DNA of 5,200 nucleotides from Planctomycetia bacterium (GTDB lineage Bacteria; Planctomycetota; Phycisphaerae; Phycisphaerales; UBA1924), in NCBI GenBank assembly GCA_005776545.1, contig SXOY01000108.1, positions 1-5,200 of the forward strand, read 5' to 3'. Below are positions 1 through 5,200 of the stretch, piece after piece. Under the pieces are notes generated by a model. That model made no database searches. It had not been told where the DNA came from and saw only the letters and a list, made by a program, of their open reading frames with translations. The position numbers were made by a program, and so were the translations under genes. Every line of letters begins with the position of its first letter. The first letter of the stretch is position 1.

Positions 1-196
1 CAACTTTGAAGCAGTCCAGTTGTTTGACAAAGAAGGCGCACTTTTGATGAGCTTTGGACATGAAGGAACCGGACCGGGAGAATTCTGGCTCCCTGCGGGA
101 ATACACATCGATCCAACCGGCAGAGTCTTTGTAGCAGATTCCTATAATAGAAGAATTCAGGTTTTCCAATACCTGCGCGAGGGGACAGGCAAATGA
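1..196 (+). CDS. NHL-repeat beta-propeller protein, C-terminal end (partial)
   Basis: The window opens inside a gene read from base 2, giving 64 residues and ending at the TGA at 194-196. The visible part is a typical NHL repeat. It has a strand ending VQLFD, a glycine-rich turn (GTGPGEFWLPAGI at about residues 22-34), then IDPTGRVFVADS followed by YNRRIQVFQYL. The D-x-x-G-R-(I/V)-(F/Y)-V-A-D-S/T-x-N-x-R-I-Q-V-F pattern is the family hallmark. NHL repeats form six-bladed propellers that usually bind proteins or other ligands outside the cytoplasm. No catalytic residues can be judged from this tail. The stop overlaps the start of the multiheme cytochrome by four bases (ATGA), so the two are very likely translationally coupled and act together. 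The short RIQVF strand closes the last blade and little follows it, so the C-terminus looks natural. The family is well supported, but the precise role is unknown. Confidence 0.88.
   Translation, partial: NFEAVQLFDKEGALLMSFGHEGTGPGEFWLPAGIHIDPTGRVFVADSYNRRIQVFQYLREGTGK
179..184 (+). promoter_or_regulatory. Ribosome binding site of the multiheme cytochrome gene
   Basis: GAGGGG lies eight bases before the ATG at 193, inside the last codons of the NHL gene. It supports ATG 193 as the true start despite the ATGA overlap with the preceding stop codon. Confidence 0.65.
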
Positions 197-1824
197 CACT
201 CAAGCCACACAACATCGTCCAATTCTTAGCTCTTGTGGTTGTGTTGATCACCTCGCAAGTAGCCGGTCAGACCATCAGTGTTCTCGACAGCCCCCACGAC
301 CTCTCAGCCGGAAGCCGCTCGGAGTTGCGTGCAGCAAGCGAAGATCAAGTCTGCATTTTCTGCCACACCCCCCACAATGCCTCTCCCGTAGGGGCACTGT
401 GGAATCGCAGTCTTTCGCCTCAGGCATATACGGTCTATACAAGTCGCGCGCTCAACGCCCATCCGGGCCAGCCGACCGGAAGTTCCAAACTATGCCTCTC
501 CTGCCATGATGGAACTATCGCTCTGGGAAGTCTCTTGTCTGCCGCTACTCCCGTGCAGATGTCTGGTGGCATCACAAGTATTCCAAGTGGGCGATTGGCA
601 AATCTTGGTACCGACTTGCGCGATGACCACCCAATTTCGTTTCAATTTGACTCAGCATTGGTAGGGGCCGACCCCAAACTTCGCGATCCATTAGGCCTGC
701 CACACTCGATTCAACTCGATGACAATCGGGAATTACAATGCACCACATGCCACGATGCTCATAACAACGCCTTTGGGAAATTCCTGGTCATGCGAAACAC
801 AAACTCCGAATTGTGCATTTCGTGCCATCAAATGGGAATCACCGATGTAACCGGGCACAACCAATGCACAAATTGCCACCAAGCCCACACTGCGCCCAGC
901 GGCCCATATTTGTTACGCCGCCAGACTGTTACTCAGACATGTCTCTCCTGTCACGATGGCTCAAACCCGTCAGCGCTGAATCTCTCAGGGGATATGCATA
1001 AGTCGTATGTTCACGATACCAACAGTCCGGTGGATCCCAATGGATCGCCCAATCAGTTCACGACATGCACTTCGTGCCACGAGCCTCATTCAATTATGCG
1101 CGGGATCGGAGCGACCCCGCCCTTGACCACCGGTCCACGGCGCACAGCTTTTGGACGCCTAGGTAAAATTGGCGGCGTCAATGTCTCTGGAACCCCGATG
1201 GCGGTTGCTTCCGCAGAACACGAGGTCTGCTTCAAGTGCCACGGAGATAACAACCCGGTTACTCCCACAATCGCCAGACGACAACCGCAACTCAATATGC
1301 GTCTGCAGTTCAGCCCCTCCGCTGTCTCGTTCCATCCAGTTGGGCGGCCTGGCGTCAGCTCTGAAGTGCCAAGTCTGAAACCCGGTTGGAACACTTCCAG
1401 TACCATGCAATGCAGCGACTGCCACGCGTCTGACACCGGTACCACAGCGGGCGAGCACGGCTCAAACTGGTCCGGATTGCTCGTCTCCCGATACAACACA
1501 GTCGACAACTCTTCCGAAAGCGCAACTGCCTATGCACTGTGCTACCGGTGCCATGACCGTACCAATATCCTCGACGACCGCTCGTTCAAGGAACACAAAA
1601 AGCACATCGTCGACCTGCGTACTCCATGCTCCGTCTGCCATGATTCCCATGGAATTGCCTCCAGCAACGGCAGTGTCACTCGCAATTCACATCTGATCAA
1701 CTTCGCGACCAGCGTCGTGACACCTAACAGTGCCGGGAAACTCGAATACCTCGACACCGGCGTCTTCCGCGGCGAGTGCAACCTGCGGTGTCATGGCGAA
1801 AACCACTCCCCTGAGCGTTACTAG
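193..1824 (+). CDS. Secreted dodecaheme cytochrome c, doubled-CXXCH type
   Basis: This is a 543-residue periplasmic or extracellular electron carrier. Residues 1-25 form a Sec signal peptide: a short basic N-end, a hydrophobic core at about 9-20, and likely cleavage after VAG. Eleven CXXCH heme sites begin at residues 54, 101, 183, 208, 225, 250, 292, 346, 407, 450 and 479. A twelfth site, CNLRCH at 529-534, has three residues between the cysteines (CX3CH). Six sites continue as CHxxH or close to it (CHTPH, CHDAH, CHQAH, CHEPH, CHDSH, CHGENH), which suggests bis-histidine ligation. The pairing of sites (for example 183/208 and 225/250) and the CLSCHDGTIALGS phrase are typical of the doubled-CXXCH cytochrome family. 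Between heme clusters lie Ser/Thr/Pro/Gly-rich linkers. No transmembrane helix follows the signal, and there is no lipobox, so the protein is probably soluble or attached through partners. Translation is coupled to the upstream NHL gene. The electron donor and acceptor cannot be read from the sequence. The family is certain and the role in respiration is inferred. Confidence 0.95.
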   Translation: MTLKPHNIVQFLALVVVLITSQVAGQTISVLDSPHDLSAGSRSELRAASEDQVCIFCHTPHNASPVGALWNRSLSPQAYTVYTSRALNAHPGQPTGSSKLCLSCHDGTIALGSLLSAATPVQMSGGITSIPSGRLANLGTDLRDDHPISFQFDSALVGADPKLRDPLGLPHSIQLDDNRELQCTTCHDAHNNAFGKFLVMRNTNSELCISCHQMGITDVTGHNQCTNCHQAHTAPSGPYLLRRQTVTQTCLSCHDGSNPSALNLSGDMHKSYVHDTNSPVDPNGSPNQFTTCTSCHEPHSIMRGIGATPPLTTGPRRTAFGRLGKIGGVNVSGTPMAVASAEHEVCFKCHGDNNPVTPTIARRQPQLNMRLQFSPSAVSFHPVGRPGVSSEVPSLKPGWNTSSTMQCSDCHASDTGTTAGEHGSNWSGLLVSRYNTVDNSSESATAYALCYRCHDRTNILDDRSFKEHKKHIVDLRTPCSVCHDSHGIASSNGSVTRNSHLINFATSVVTPNSAGKLEYLDTGVFRGECNLRCHGENHSPERY

Positions 1825-1935
1825 CCAGGACCGTCTCCAACTTCTCGATTCCTAAAACCAAGATCGCCACGTCCCAGCCATTCCTAAGATTGAGAATCTC
1901 CCCCGGTTCTGTGCAGGAAAGGGCCTTATCTGGCT
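1825..1935 (+). promoter_or_regulatory. Upstream regulatory region with repeated ATTCCTAA (candidate activator sites)
   Basis: This non-coding stretch lies between the cytochrome stop and the sigma-54 promoter. The octamer ATTCCTAA occurs at 1848-1855 and again at 1880-1887, 32 bases apart (about three helical turns). Both copies sit roughly 80-115 bases before the predicted transcription start, the usual distance for sites bound by NtrC-type activators. A seven-base copy (ATTCCTA) is at 1975-1981, downstream of the start. No stem-loop with a T-run that would terminate the cytochrome transcript is visible. The repeats could be chance, so the activator-site reading is tentative. Confidence 0.3.
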
Positions 1936-1951
1936 AGGCACGCGGTTTGCA
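1936..1951 (+). promoter_or_regulatory. Sigma-54 (-24/-12) promoter
   Basis: The sequence AGGCACGCGGTTTGCA matches the sigma-54 consensus TGGCACG-N4-TTGCW at every fixed position except the first. The invariant GG (1937-1938) and GC (1949-1950) are separated by exactly ten bases, which sigma-54 holoenzyme requires. With the C of GC at -12, transcription should start near 1962. The promoter faces the NTF2-like gene, and the second gene of the same operon encodes a sigma-54 activator, which strengthens the call and suggests positive autoregulation. It lies in the only sizeable non-coding gap of the window. Confidence 0.85.
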
Positions 1952-1986
1952 TTCAGAAGATGTGCGTCCTTGGTATTCCTACGTCT

Positions 1987-1990
1987 GGAG
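1987..1990 (+). promoter_or_regulatory. Ribosome binding site that fixes the start at 1996
   Basis: GGAG (within CTGGAG) lies five bases before the ATG at 1996. The in-frame ATG at 1960 has only AGAAG just in front of it and would sit at or before the predicted transcription start, so this site decides the start in favour of 1996. Confidence 0.75.
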
Positions 1991-1995
1991 CCTTT

Positions 1996-2619
1996 ATGAA
2001 CAACATCTTCATCGCCTCAATGAGTGCCTTGCTCTGCCTTTCCGCGGGGTCACTCCAACCTGCAAAAGAAGCCAAGCCCGCCGCGGCACCGCAAAAAGCA
2101 CCCATGCCAGCAGGACACCCCGGTCTCACCAATGACCCCGGCCTTTCCTGGCCCAAAGCACGAGCGGAAGATGTGAACTCGATCGATGCGATTATGGCAG
2201 CGCTGTACTCGATCCCGCGTGGCGAGCCGGGCCAGACTCGAGACTGGGATCGGTACCGCTCGCTCTTCTCCCCCGATGCCCGCATGATTCCAGCTCGGCC
2301 AACACCCGAGGGTGGCGCAATGGCGATGTTTGTCACCATTACTGATTACATCAGCCTCAACAAGTCCTACTTTGAGAAAGGCGGCTTCATGGACAAAGAA
2401 GTCGGCCGCCGCGTCGAGACCTATGGCCACATGGCACAGGTGTGGAGCACCTTTGAATCACGCCATAAGTCAGAAGACCCTCAACCCTATATACGTGGAA
2501 TCAACAGCGTTCAATTGTTGAAGGATGGCGACCGCTGGTGGGTCGTCAACGTCTTCTGGGATTTTGAAGACGAAAAGAGTCCAATTCCCGCAGAATATCT
2601 CCAGTCCCCCAGCAAATAA
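1996..2619 (+). CDS. Secreted NTF2/SnoaL-like domain protein
   Basis: This 207-residue protein is numbered from the ATG at 1996. Residues 1 to about 19 are a signal peptide with a hydrophobic core (IFIASMSALLCLSAG). The cysteine at 14 is not in a convincing lipobox. A Pro/Ala/Lys-rich linker (about 22-42) precedes the folded domain. From about residue 60 the pattern fits an NTF2-like cone fold: a first helix with IMAALYSI, then DWDRYRSLFSPDARM at 83-97, a middle helix at about 114-128, and two late strands, ETYGHMAQVWSTFESR (141-156) and RGINSVQLLKDGDRWWVVNVFWD (168-189; key residues RGIN, DGDRWW). NTF2-like proteins bind small ligands in the cone pocket, and some are enzymes. No catalytic set is recognised here. 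It is the first gene behind the sigma-54 promoter and precedes the activator gene by 24 bases, so it may be the main output of the system or a periplasmic partner of the sensor. The fold is likely but the function is unknown. Confidence 0.88.
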   Translation: MNNIFIASMSALLCLSAGSLQPAKEAKPAAAPQKAPMPAGHPGLTNDPGLSWPKARAEDVNSIDAIMAALYSIPRGEPGQTRDWDRYRSLFSPDARMIPARPTPEGGAMAMFVTITDYISLNKSYFEKGGFMDKEVGRRVETYGHMAQVWSTFESRHKSEDPQPYIRGINSVQLLKDGDRWWVVNVFWDFEDEKSPIPAEYLQSPSK

Positions 2620-2630
2620 CATCGCATTTC

Positions 2631-2636
2631 AGGAAT
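2631..2636 (+). promoter_or_regulatory. Ribosome binding site of the sigma-54 activator gene
   Basis: AGGAAT ends seven bases before the ATG at 2644, in the 24-base gap after the NTF2-like gene. It supports this start, which also gives the classical beginning of a receiver domain (RILLVEDE). Confidence 0.6.
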
Positions 2637-2643
2637 AACGCGG

Positions 2644-4023
2644 ATGCCAACCAGAATACTCCTTGTCGAAGATGAACAACTTCTCCGCGAGTCGCTCGCA
2701 CAACTTCTCACCGATGAAGGGTTTGAAGTTACGCAAGCGGCAAATGGCAAGGCTGGCTACGACGCTGCGCTTATCGAGACCTTTGACTTGGTACTTACTG
2801 ACATTCGAATGCCGGTCATGGATGGTCTGACGCTGCTCAAGCAGCTTCAACAGGTCATCCCTCAAACGCCAGTGGTGGTCATCACTGGATTCGGAACGGT
2901 CGAAAGCGCAGTTAATGCGATGCGAGCTGGTGCCGCTGATTATGTGCTCAAGCCTGTCCAATTCGAAGATGTCCTCATTCGCGTAAAACGAGCTCTTGAA
3001 TTCGGTGAGATGCGCCGCGATCGTGCCATCCTCACTGAACAGCTCGCTTCTCAAAGTACCTTTCACAATCTCATCGGCGATTCCGCGGCGATGTCCGGGC
3101 TGTTCGACCTTGTTCGAAAGCTCTCAACTGTTCGCTCAAGTGTGCTGATCCAGGGCGAATCCGGAACCGGTAAGGAACTTTTCGCCCGCGCAATTCACTA
3201 CAACGGCGTCACACGCGACAAGCCCTTTATTGCCGTCAATTGCGGAGCGATTCCCGAAAGTCTTATCGAATCCGAACTCTTTGGACATCGCAAGGGCAGC
3301 TTCACCGGCGCAATCAAAGATCGAATCGGCTATTTCGAAGCGGCTAACGGCGGCACCCTGTTTCTCGATGAGATCTCGACCCTTCCAATCCAGGTGCAAA
3401 GCTCGCTGCTCCGCGTCCTCGAAGAGCGCGTGGTGGTACCCGTTGGCGACACCCGCCCACGGCCCGTCAATGTGCGAATCATCGCGGCGACAAATCAGAA
3501 TCTCCAGACGCAGTGTCGCGATGGCAAGTTCCGCGAGGATTTGCTCTATCGACTTGATGTCGTTCGTTTGACCCTTCCGCCACTTCGCCAACGTCGCCAG
3601 GACATTCCGCTCCTCACGCACCACTTCCTTGATAAATATACAAACCTCATGAACAAGCGCGTCAATGGGATCAGCAATGGCGCGATGCGTGCGATGCTGA
3701 ACCATGAATGGCGCGGAAATGTCCGTGAACTTGAGAACGTCATCGAACGCGCTGTGATCTTTGCCGAGGGTCGCGAAATCGAACTCCAGGACCTTCCTTT
3801 CCAGACTGATCAGTCCGACACAGACACCGGAGAAGACCTCAAACACGCCATCACCCAGTTTGAACGCCAGCACATCATCTACAGCCTGCGGCGGCACAAT
3901 TACGACAAAACTGAGACTGCCCAGCATCTGGGAATCGGTATCTCAAGCCTCTATCGAAAGCTCGACGAAATGCAGATTCCCAAAGATCCTCCGGAAAAGG
4001 AGGGTGACGCCAGTCAGCCCTGA
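2644..4023 (+). CDS. NtrC-family sigma-54-dependent response regulator
   Basis: This 459-residue cytoplasmic transcription activator has three domains. The receiver (about 4-120) has the acidic pair E9/D10, phospho-acceptor D53 (LTDIRMP), T81 and K103 (LKP). A linker (about 121-141) leads to the AAA+ sigma-54 interaction domain (about 142-370). That domain has Walker A GESGTGKE (171-178), the sigma-54 contact loop as GSFTGA (218-223; the usual form is GAFTGA), Walker B GGTLFLDE (236-243), the FREDLLYRL segment with arginines 297 and 303, LPPLRQR (311-317), and sensor II WRGNVRELEN (356-365). The C-terminal Fis-type helix-turn-helix spans about 405-441, ending in TAQHLGIGISSLYRKL. All catalytic residues are present, so it should hydrolyse ATP to open sigma-54 promoters once phosphorylated. 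Its own operon starts with a sigma-54 promoter, so positive autoregulation is likely. The cognate partner is presumably the sensor gene 26 bases downstream, although that protein lacks a kinase ATPase domain. The closest named relatives are AtoC/ZraR-like regulators; no orthology is claimed. Confidence 0.96.
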   Translation: MPTRILLVEDEQLLRESLAQLLTDEGFEVTQAANGKAGYDAALIETFDLVLTDIRMPVMDGLTLLKQLQQVIPQTPVVVITGFGTVESAVNAMRAGAADYVLKPVQFEDVLIRVKRALEFGEMRRDRAILTEQLASQSTFHNLIGDSAAMSGLFDLVRKLSTVRSSVLIQGESGTGKELFARAIHYNGVTRDKPFIAVNCGAIPESLIESELFGHRKGSFTGAIKDRIGYFEAANGGTLFLDEISTLPIQVQSSLLRVLEERVVVPVGDTRPRPVNVRIIAATNQNLQTQCRDGKFREDLLYRLDVVRLTLPPLRQRRQDIPLLTHHFLDKYTNLMNKRVNGISNGAMRAMLNHEWRGNVRELENVIERAVIFAEGREIELQDLPFQTDQSDTDTGEDLKHAITQFERQHIIYSLRRHNYDKTETAQHLGIGISSLYRKLDEMQIPKDPPEKEGDASQP

Positions 4024-4049
4024 GCGGCGACGACCGGCGGAATGTACTC

Positions 4050-5060
4050 ATGCTTCGGCGCAAACTCCTCATCCGCATCGGTCTACTCGTCGCGTGCTTT
4101 GTTGCAGGCGCGGTTGTGGCGATTTCACTTTTGCAGGAAGCCATTTCCGAGGTTGATCGAATCAACCGTGATGCAATCGTCCTGGTCGATGGCGTTCACA
4201 CCGCCAGCGAATGCGTTGCCGAGATCGAAGATGCTCGCGACGGGCTGCCGGTTTTGCGAACCCAGGGAGATGCCACTGCAGAATCTCGTCTGGCCGAAGC
4301 GTTGGCAAATATCGGCAGGCACCCCGTCGTCAGACTCGCCGGTACTTCACAGGCCCAAGCGTACGAACGCGTCCGCATCCTCCTCCCCAAGTTTCTTGAT
4401 CCTGGAATGATGTCCACCACCGAAACCGGTCTGCTGCGCGCCAGCATGCGCTCCGCGATGCACACGCTGACACATGAGGTGCGGTTTTTTGTGGCGGCCG
4501 AGCAGTCGACATTTGGGAAATACTTCCGTGCGTTGGTCCTTTCCCTCACGCTAGCGGCTTTGGTCATGGCCAATGTCGCGGTCTTTGTGTTGCTCCGCAC
4601 CGCTCAGGTGGTTCTCAATCCTGTCGCTGAGCTTGTCAAAGCAAGTCGCGAATTGGCCGCCGAACACTTTGACCATCGGGTGCACGTCGCGCAGCAGGAT
4701 GAGTTTGGTGAACTTGCCCGGGCATACAACCGTCTGGCAGAACAGTTGCAGGCGAATGAGGAACACAAGGTCGAAGCGCTGCGCCAACTGGCGGTCACGC
4801 TCAACCACGACTTGAACAACGCCATGGCGACAATTGAAATGCAACTCCGCCTGCTCGATCGCCAGTCAGGAAGCAACTCAAATCTTGCTCGCTATTTCCA
4901 CGACATTCAATCGACGCTTGGACGAATGAGCAGCACCGTCGCATCGCTCAAGCACATTCGTCGCGTGGTGCTCATGGAATATGGGGACGGTCAGAAAATG
5001 GTGGACTTGGAACGCTCGGTGGCAGTGCCACAGGTAGATTCTGACAACACACATTCATAG
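4050..5060 (+). CDS. Membrane sensor: HAMP + DHp phospho-acceptor domain, no ATPase domain
   Basis: This is a 336-residue inner-membrane protein. A basic N-end (MLRRK) and TM1 (about 8-28) are followed by a mostly helical periplasmic region (about 29-158) with no recognised sensor family, then TM2 (about 160-183). A HAMP linker follows (about 184-238; P191 and DEFGELARAYNRLAEQL from 217). Next is a histidine-kinase dimerisation helix with the H-box LAVTLNHDLNNAMATI (247-262). H253 is the predicted phospho-acceptor, in the HD/E-x-NN form seen in NtrB-like kinases. The second DHp helix runs to about 306, and a short tail ends after YGDGQKMVDLERS. The N, G1, F and G2 boxes of the HATPase domain are all absent. 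The stop at 5058-5060 is followed 41 bases later by another gene, so no frameshifted ATPase domain can be hidden. ATG 4050 is chosen because it begins the TM helix properly and has GGCGGAA in front. It lies 26 bases after the activator gene and is presumably its partner as phospho-relay, phosphatase or scaffold. Confidence 0.9.
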   Translation: MLRRKLLIRIGLLVACFVAGAVVAISLLQEAISEVDRINRDAIVLVDGVHTASECVAEIEDARDGLPVLRTQGDATAESRLAEALANIGRHPVVRLAGTSQAQAYERVRILLPKFLDPGMMSTTETGLLRASMRSAMHTLTHEVRFFVAAEQSTFGKYFRALVLSLTLAALVMANVAVFVLLRTAQVVLNPVAELVKASRELAAEHFDHRVHVAQQDEFGELARAYNRLAEQLQANEEHKVEALRQLAVTLNHDLNNAMATIEMQLRLLDRQSGSNSNLARYFHDIQSTLGRMSSTVASLKHIRRVVLMEYGDGQKMVDLERSVAVPQVDSDNTHS

Positions 5061-5101
5061 GTTGCGCAAGCCAACACAAAGACTCGGAAGTGGAATCTTC
5101 A

Positions 5102-5200
5102 ATGAAACAGCTCCTAGACAAGAACGTGTCCCTCTCCCGCCGCGTGGTACTCTGGCTCGGCAGTATCCAGCTCGCGGTACCGATATTGGTGCTCGTGGCC
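5102..5200 (+). CDS. Membrane protein, N-terminus only; possible ResB-type cytochrome c maturation protein
   Basis: The first 33 residues of a gene run off the window end. After a short polar N-end (MKQLLDKNVSLSRR) a transmembrane helix begins: VVLWLGSIQLAVPILVLVA at about 15-33. The pattern of a small segment with a basic residue, then L-(G/A)-S-(I/L)-x-L-A-(V/I) and an aliphatic run resembles the first helix of ResB/Ccs1, the System II protein that delivers heme to apocytochromes on the outer face of the membrane. A maturation factor would suit a locus with a 12-heme cytochrome. However, 33 residues are too few to be sure, and any polytopic membrane protein could begin this way. GGAA at 5092-5095 is a modest ribosome binding site. 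The gap after the sensor gene is 41 bases, so it may be the last visible member of the operon. Confidence 0.6.
   Translation, partial: MKQLLDKNVSLSRRVVLWLGSIQLAVPILVLVA

Larger units (their letters stand above)
1962..5200 (+). other. Predicted sigma-54-driven operon (continues past the window)
   Basis: Four same-strand genes follow the promoter, with gaps of 24, 26 and 41 bases and no visible terminator between them: NTF2-like secreted protein, sigma-54 activator, CA-less sensor, and a ResB-like membrane protein. Close spacing supports co-transcription. Weaker internal promoters cannot be excluded, and the 41-base gap before the last gene is the least certain link. Confidence 0.55.

Noticed and set aside
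1086..1508. Open frame of 140 codons on the minus strand within the cytochrome gene
   Set aside because: It is antisense to heme-site-bearing coding sequence. Its translation shows no domain or signal, and there is no independent promoter.
1887..1899. AGATT-GAG-AATCT inverted repeat as terminator of the cytochrome gene
   Set aside because: The stem is only five mostly A/T pairs with a three-base loop, and a C-run rather than a T-run follows. It could be a protein site but is not a convincing terminator.
1960..1995. In-frame ATG at 1960 as the start of the NTF2-like protein
   Set aside because: It lies at the predicted sigma-54 transcription start, lacks a well-spaced ribosome binding site and puts 12 residues in front of a clean signal peptide. 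ATG 1996 is better on all three counts.
3136..3927. Long open frame of 263 codons on the minus strand
   Set aside because: It is fully antisense to the conserved AAA+ and HTH domains of the activator and its translation resembles no known family. It is a codon-bias shadow.
5019..5031. GTGGCA-G-TGCCAC palindrome near the end of the sensor gene
   Set aside because: It lies in coding sequence (the ERSVAVPQ region) without a T-run, and the GG/GC spacing does not fit a sigma-54 promoter. Chance is the simplest explanation.
5062..5069. TTGCGCAA palindrome in the gap before the ResB-like gene
   Set aside because: It is eight bases long with no second copy in the window and no recognisable -10 element at the right distance, so it cannot be called an operator or promoter.
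1..5200. Search for CRISPR arrays, tRNA or rRNA genes, insertion sequences and attachment sites
   Set aside because: Nothing was seen: no regularly spaced repeats, no cloverleaf-like segment in the short gaps, no transposase frame and no terminal inverted repeats.

Overview
The window reads left to right on the plus strand throughout. It holds six genes or gene parts: the tail of an NHL beta-propeller gene, a 12-heme cytochrome c, a secreted NTF2-like protein, an NtrC-type sigma-54 activator, a membrane sensor with HAMP and DHp domains but no ATPase domain, and the start of a membrane protein that looks like the cytochrome c maturation factor ResB. The source is probably a Gram-negative-type bacterium with moderate GC, periplasmic or extracellular electron transfer and sigma-54 signalling. 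Acidobacteriota, Planctomycetota and the former deltaproteobacteria all fit. The sequence alone does not decide between them.

Region 1-1824 is an electron-transfer block. The NHL gene ends in an ATGA overlap with the start of the multiheme cytochrome. The cytochrome has a Sec signal peptide, eleven CXXCH sites and one C-terminal CX3CH site. NHL proteins next to doubled-CXXCH cytochromes are a familiar pairing in metal-respiring and related bacteria.

Region 1825-1995 is the only sizeable intergenic stretch (171 bases). It contains a near-perfect sigma-54 promoter (positions 1936-1951, with GG and GC separated by exactly 10 bases). It also has a repeated ATTCCTAA octamer upstream that could be an activator site. 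The predicted transcription start is near 1962. This fixes the start of the next gene at the ATG at 1996, which has a good ribosome binding site and a clean signal peptide, rather than at the in-frame ATG at 1960.

Region 1996-5200 looks like one operon with gaps of 24, 26 and 41 bases: secreted NTF2-like protein, sigma-54 activator, CA-less sensor, ResB-like protein. The simplest reading is a positively autoregulated signalling operon. The activator made by the second gene would bind upstream of 1936 and drive its own operon through sigma-54. The sensor carries the phospho-acceptor histidine but no ATP-binding domain, so any phosphorylation must come from another kinase, or it may act as a phosphatase or scaffold. 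The cytochrome upstream and the ResB-like gene downstream suggest a link to the redox or c-type cytochrome state of the envelope. That link is inferred from gene order only.
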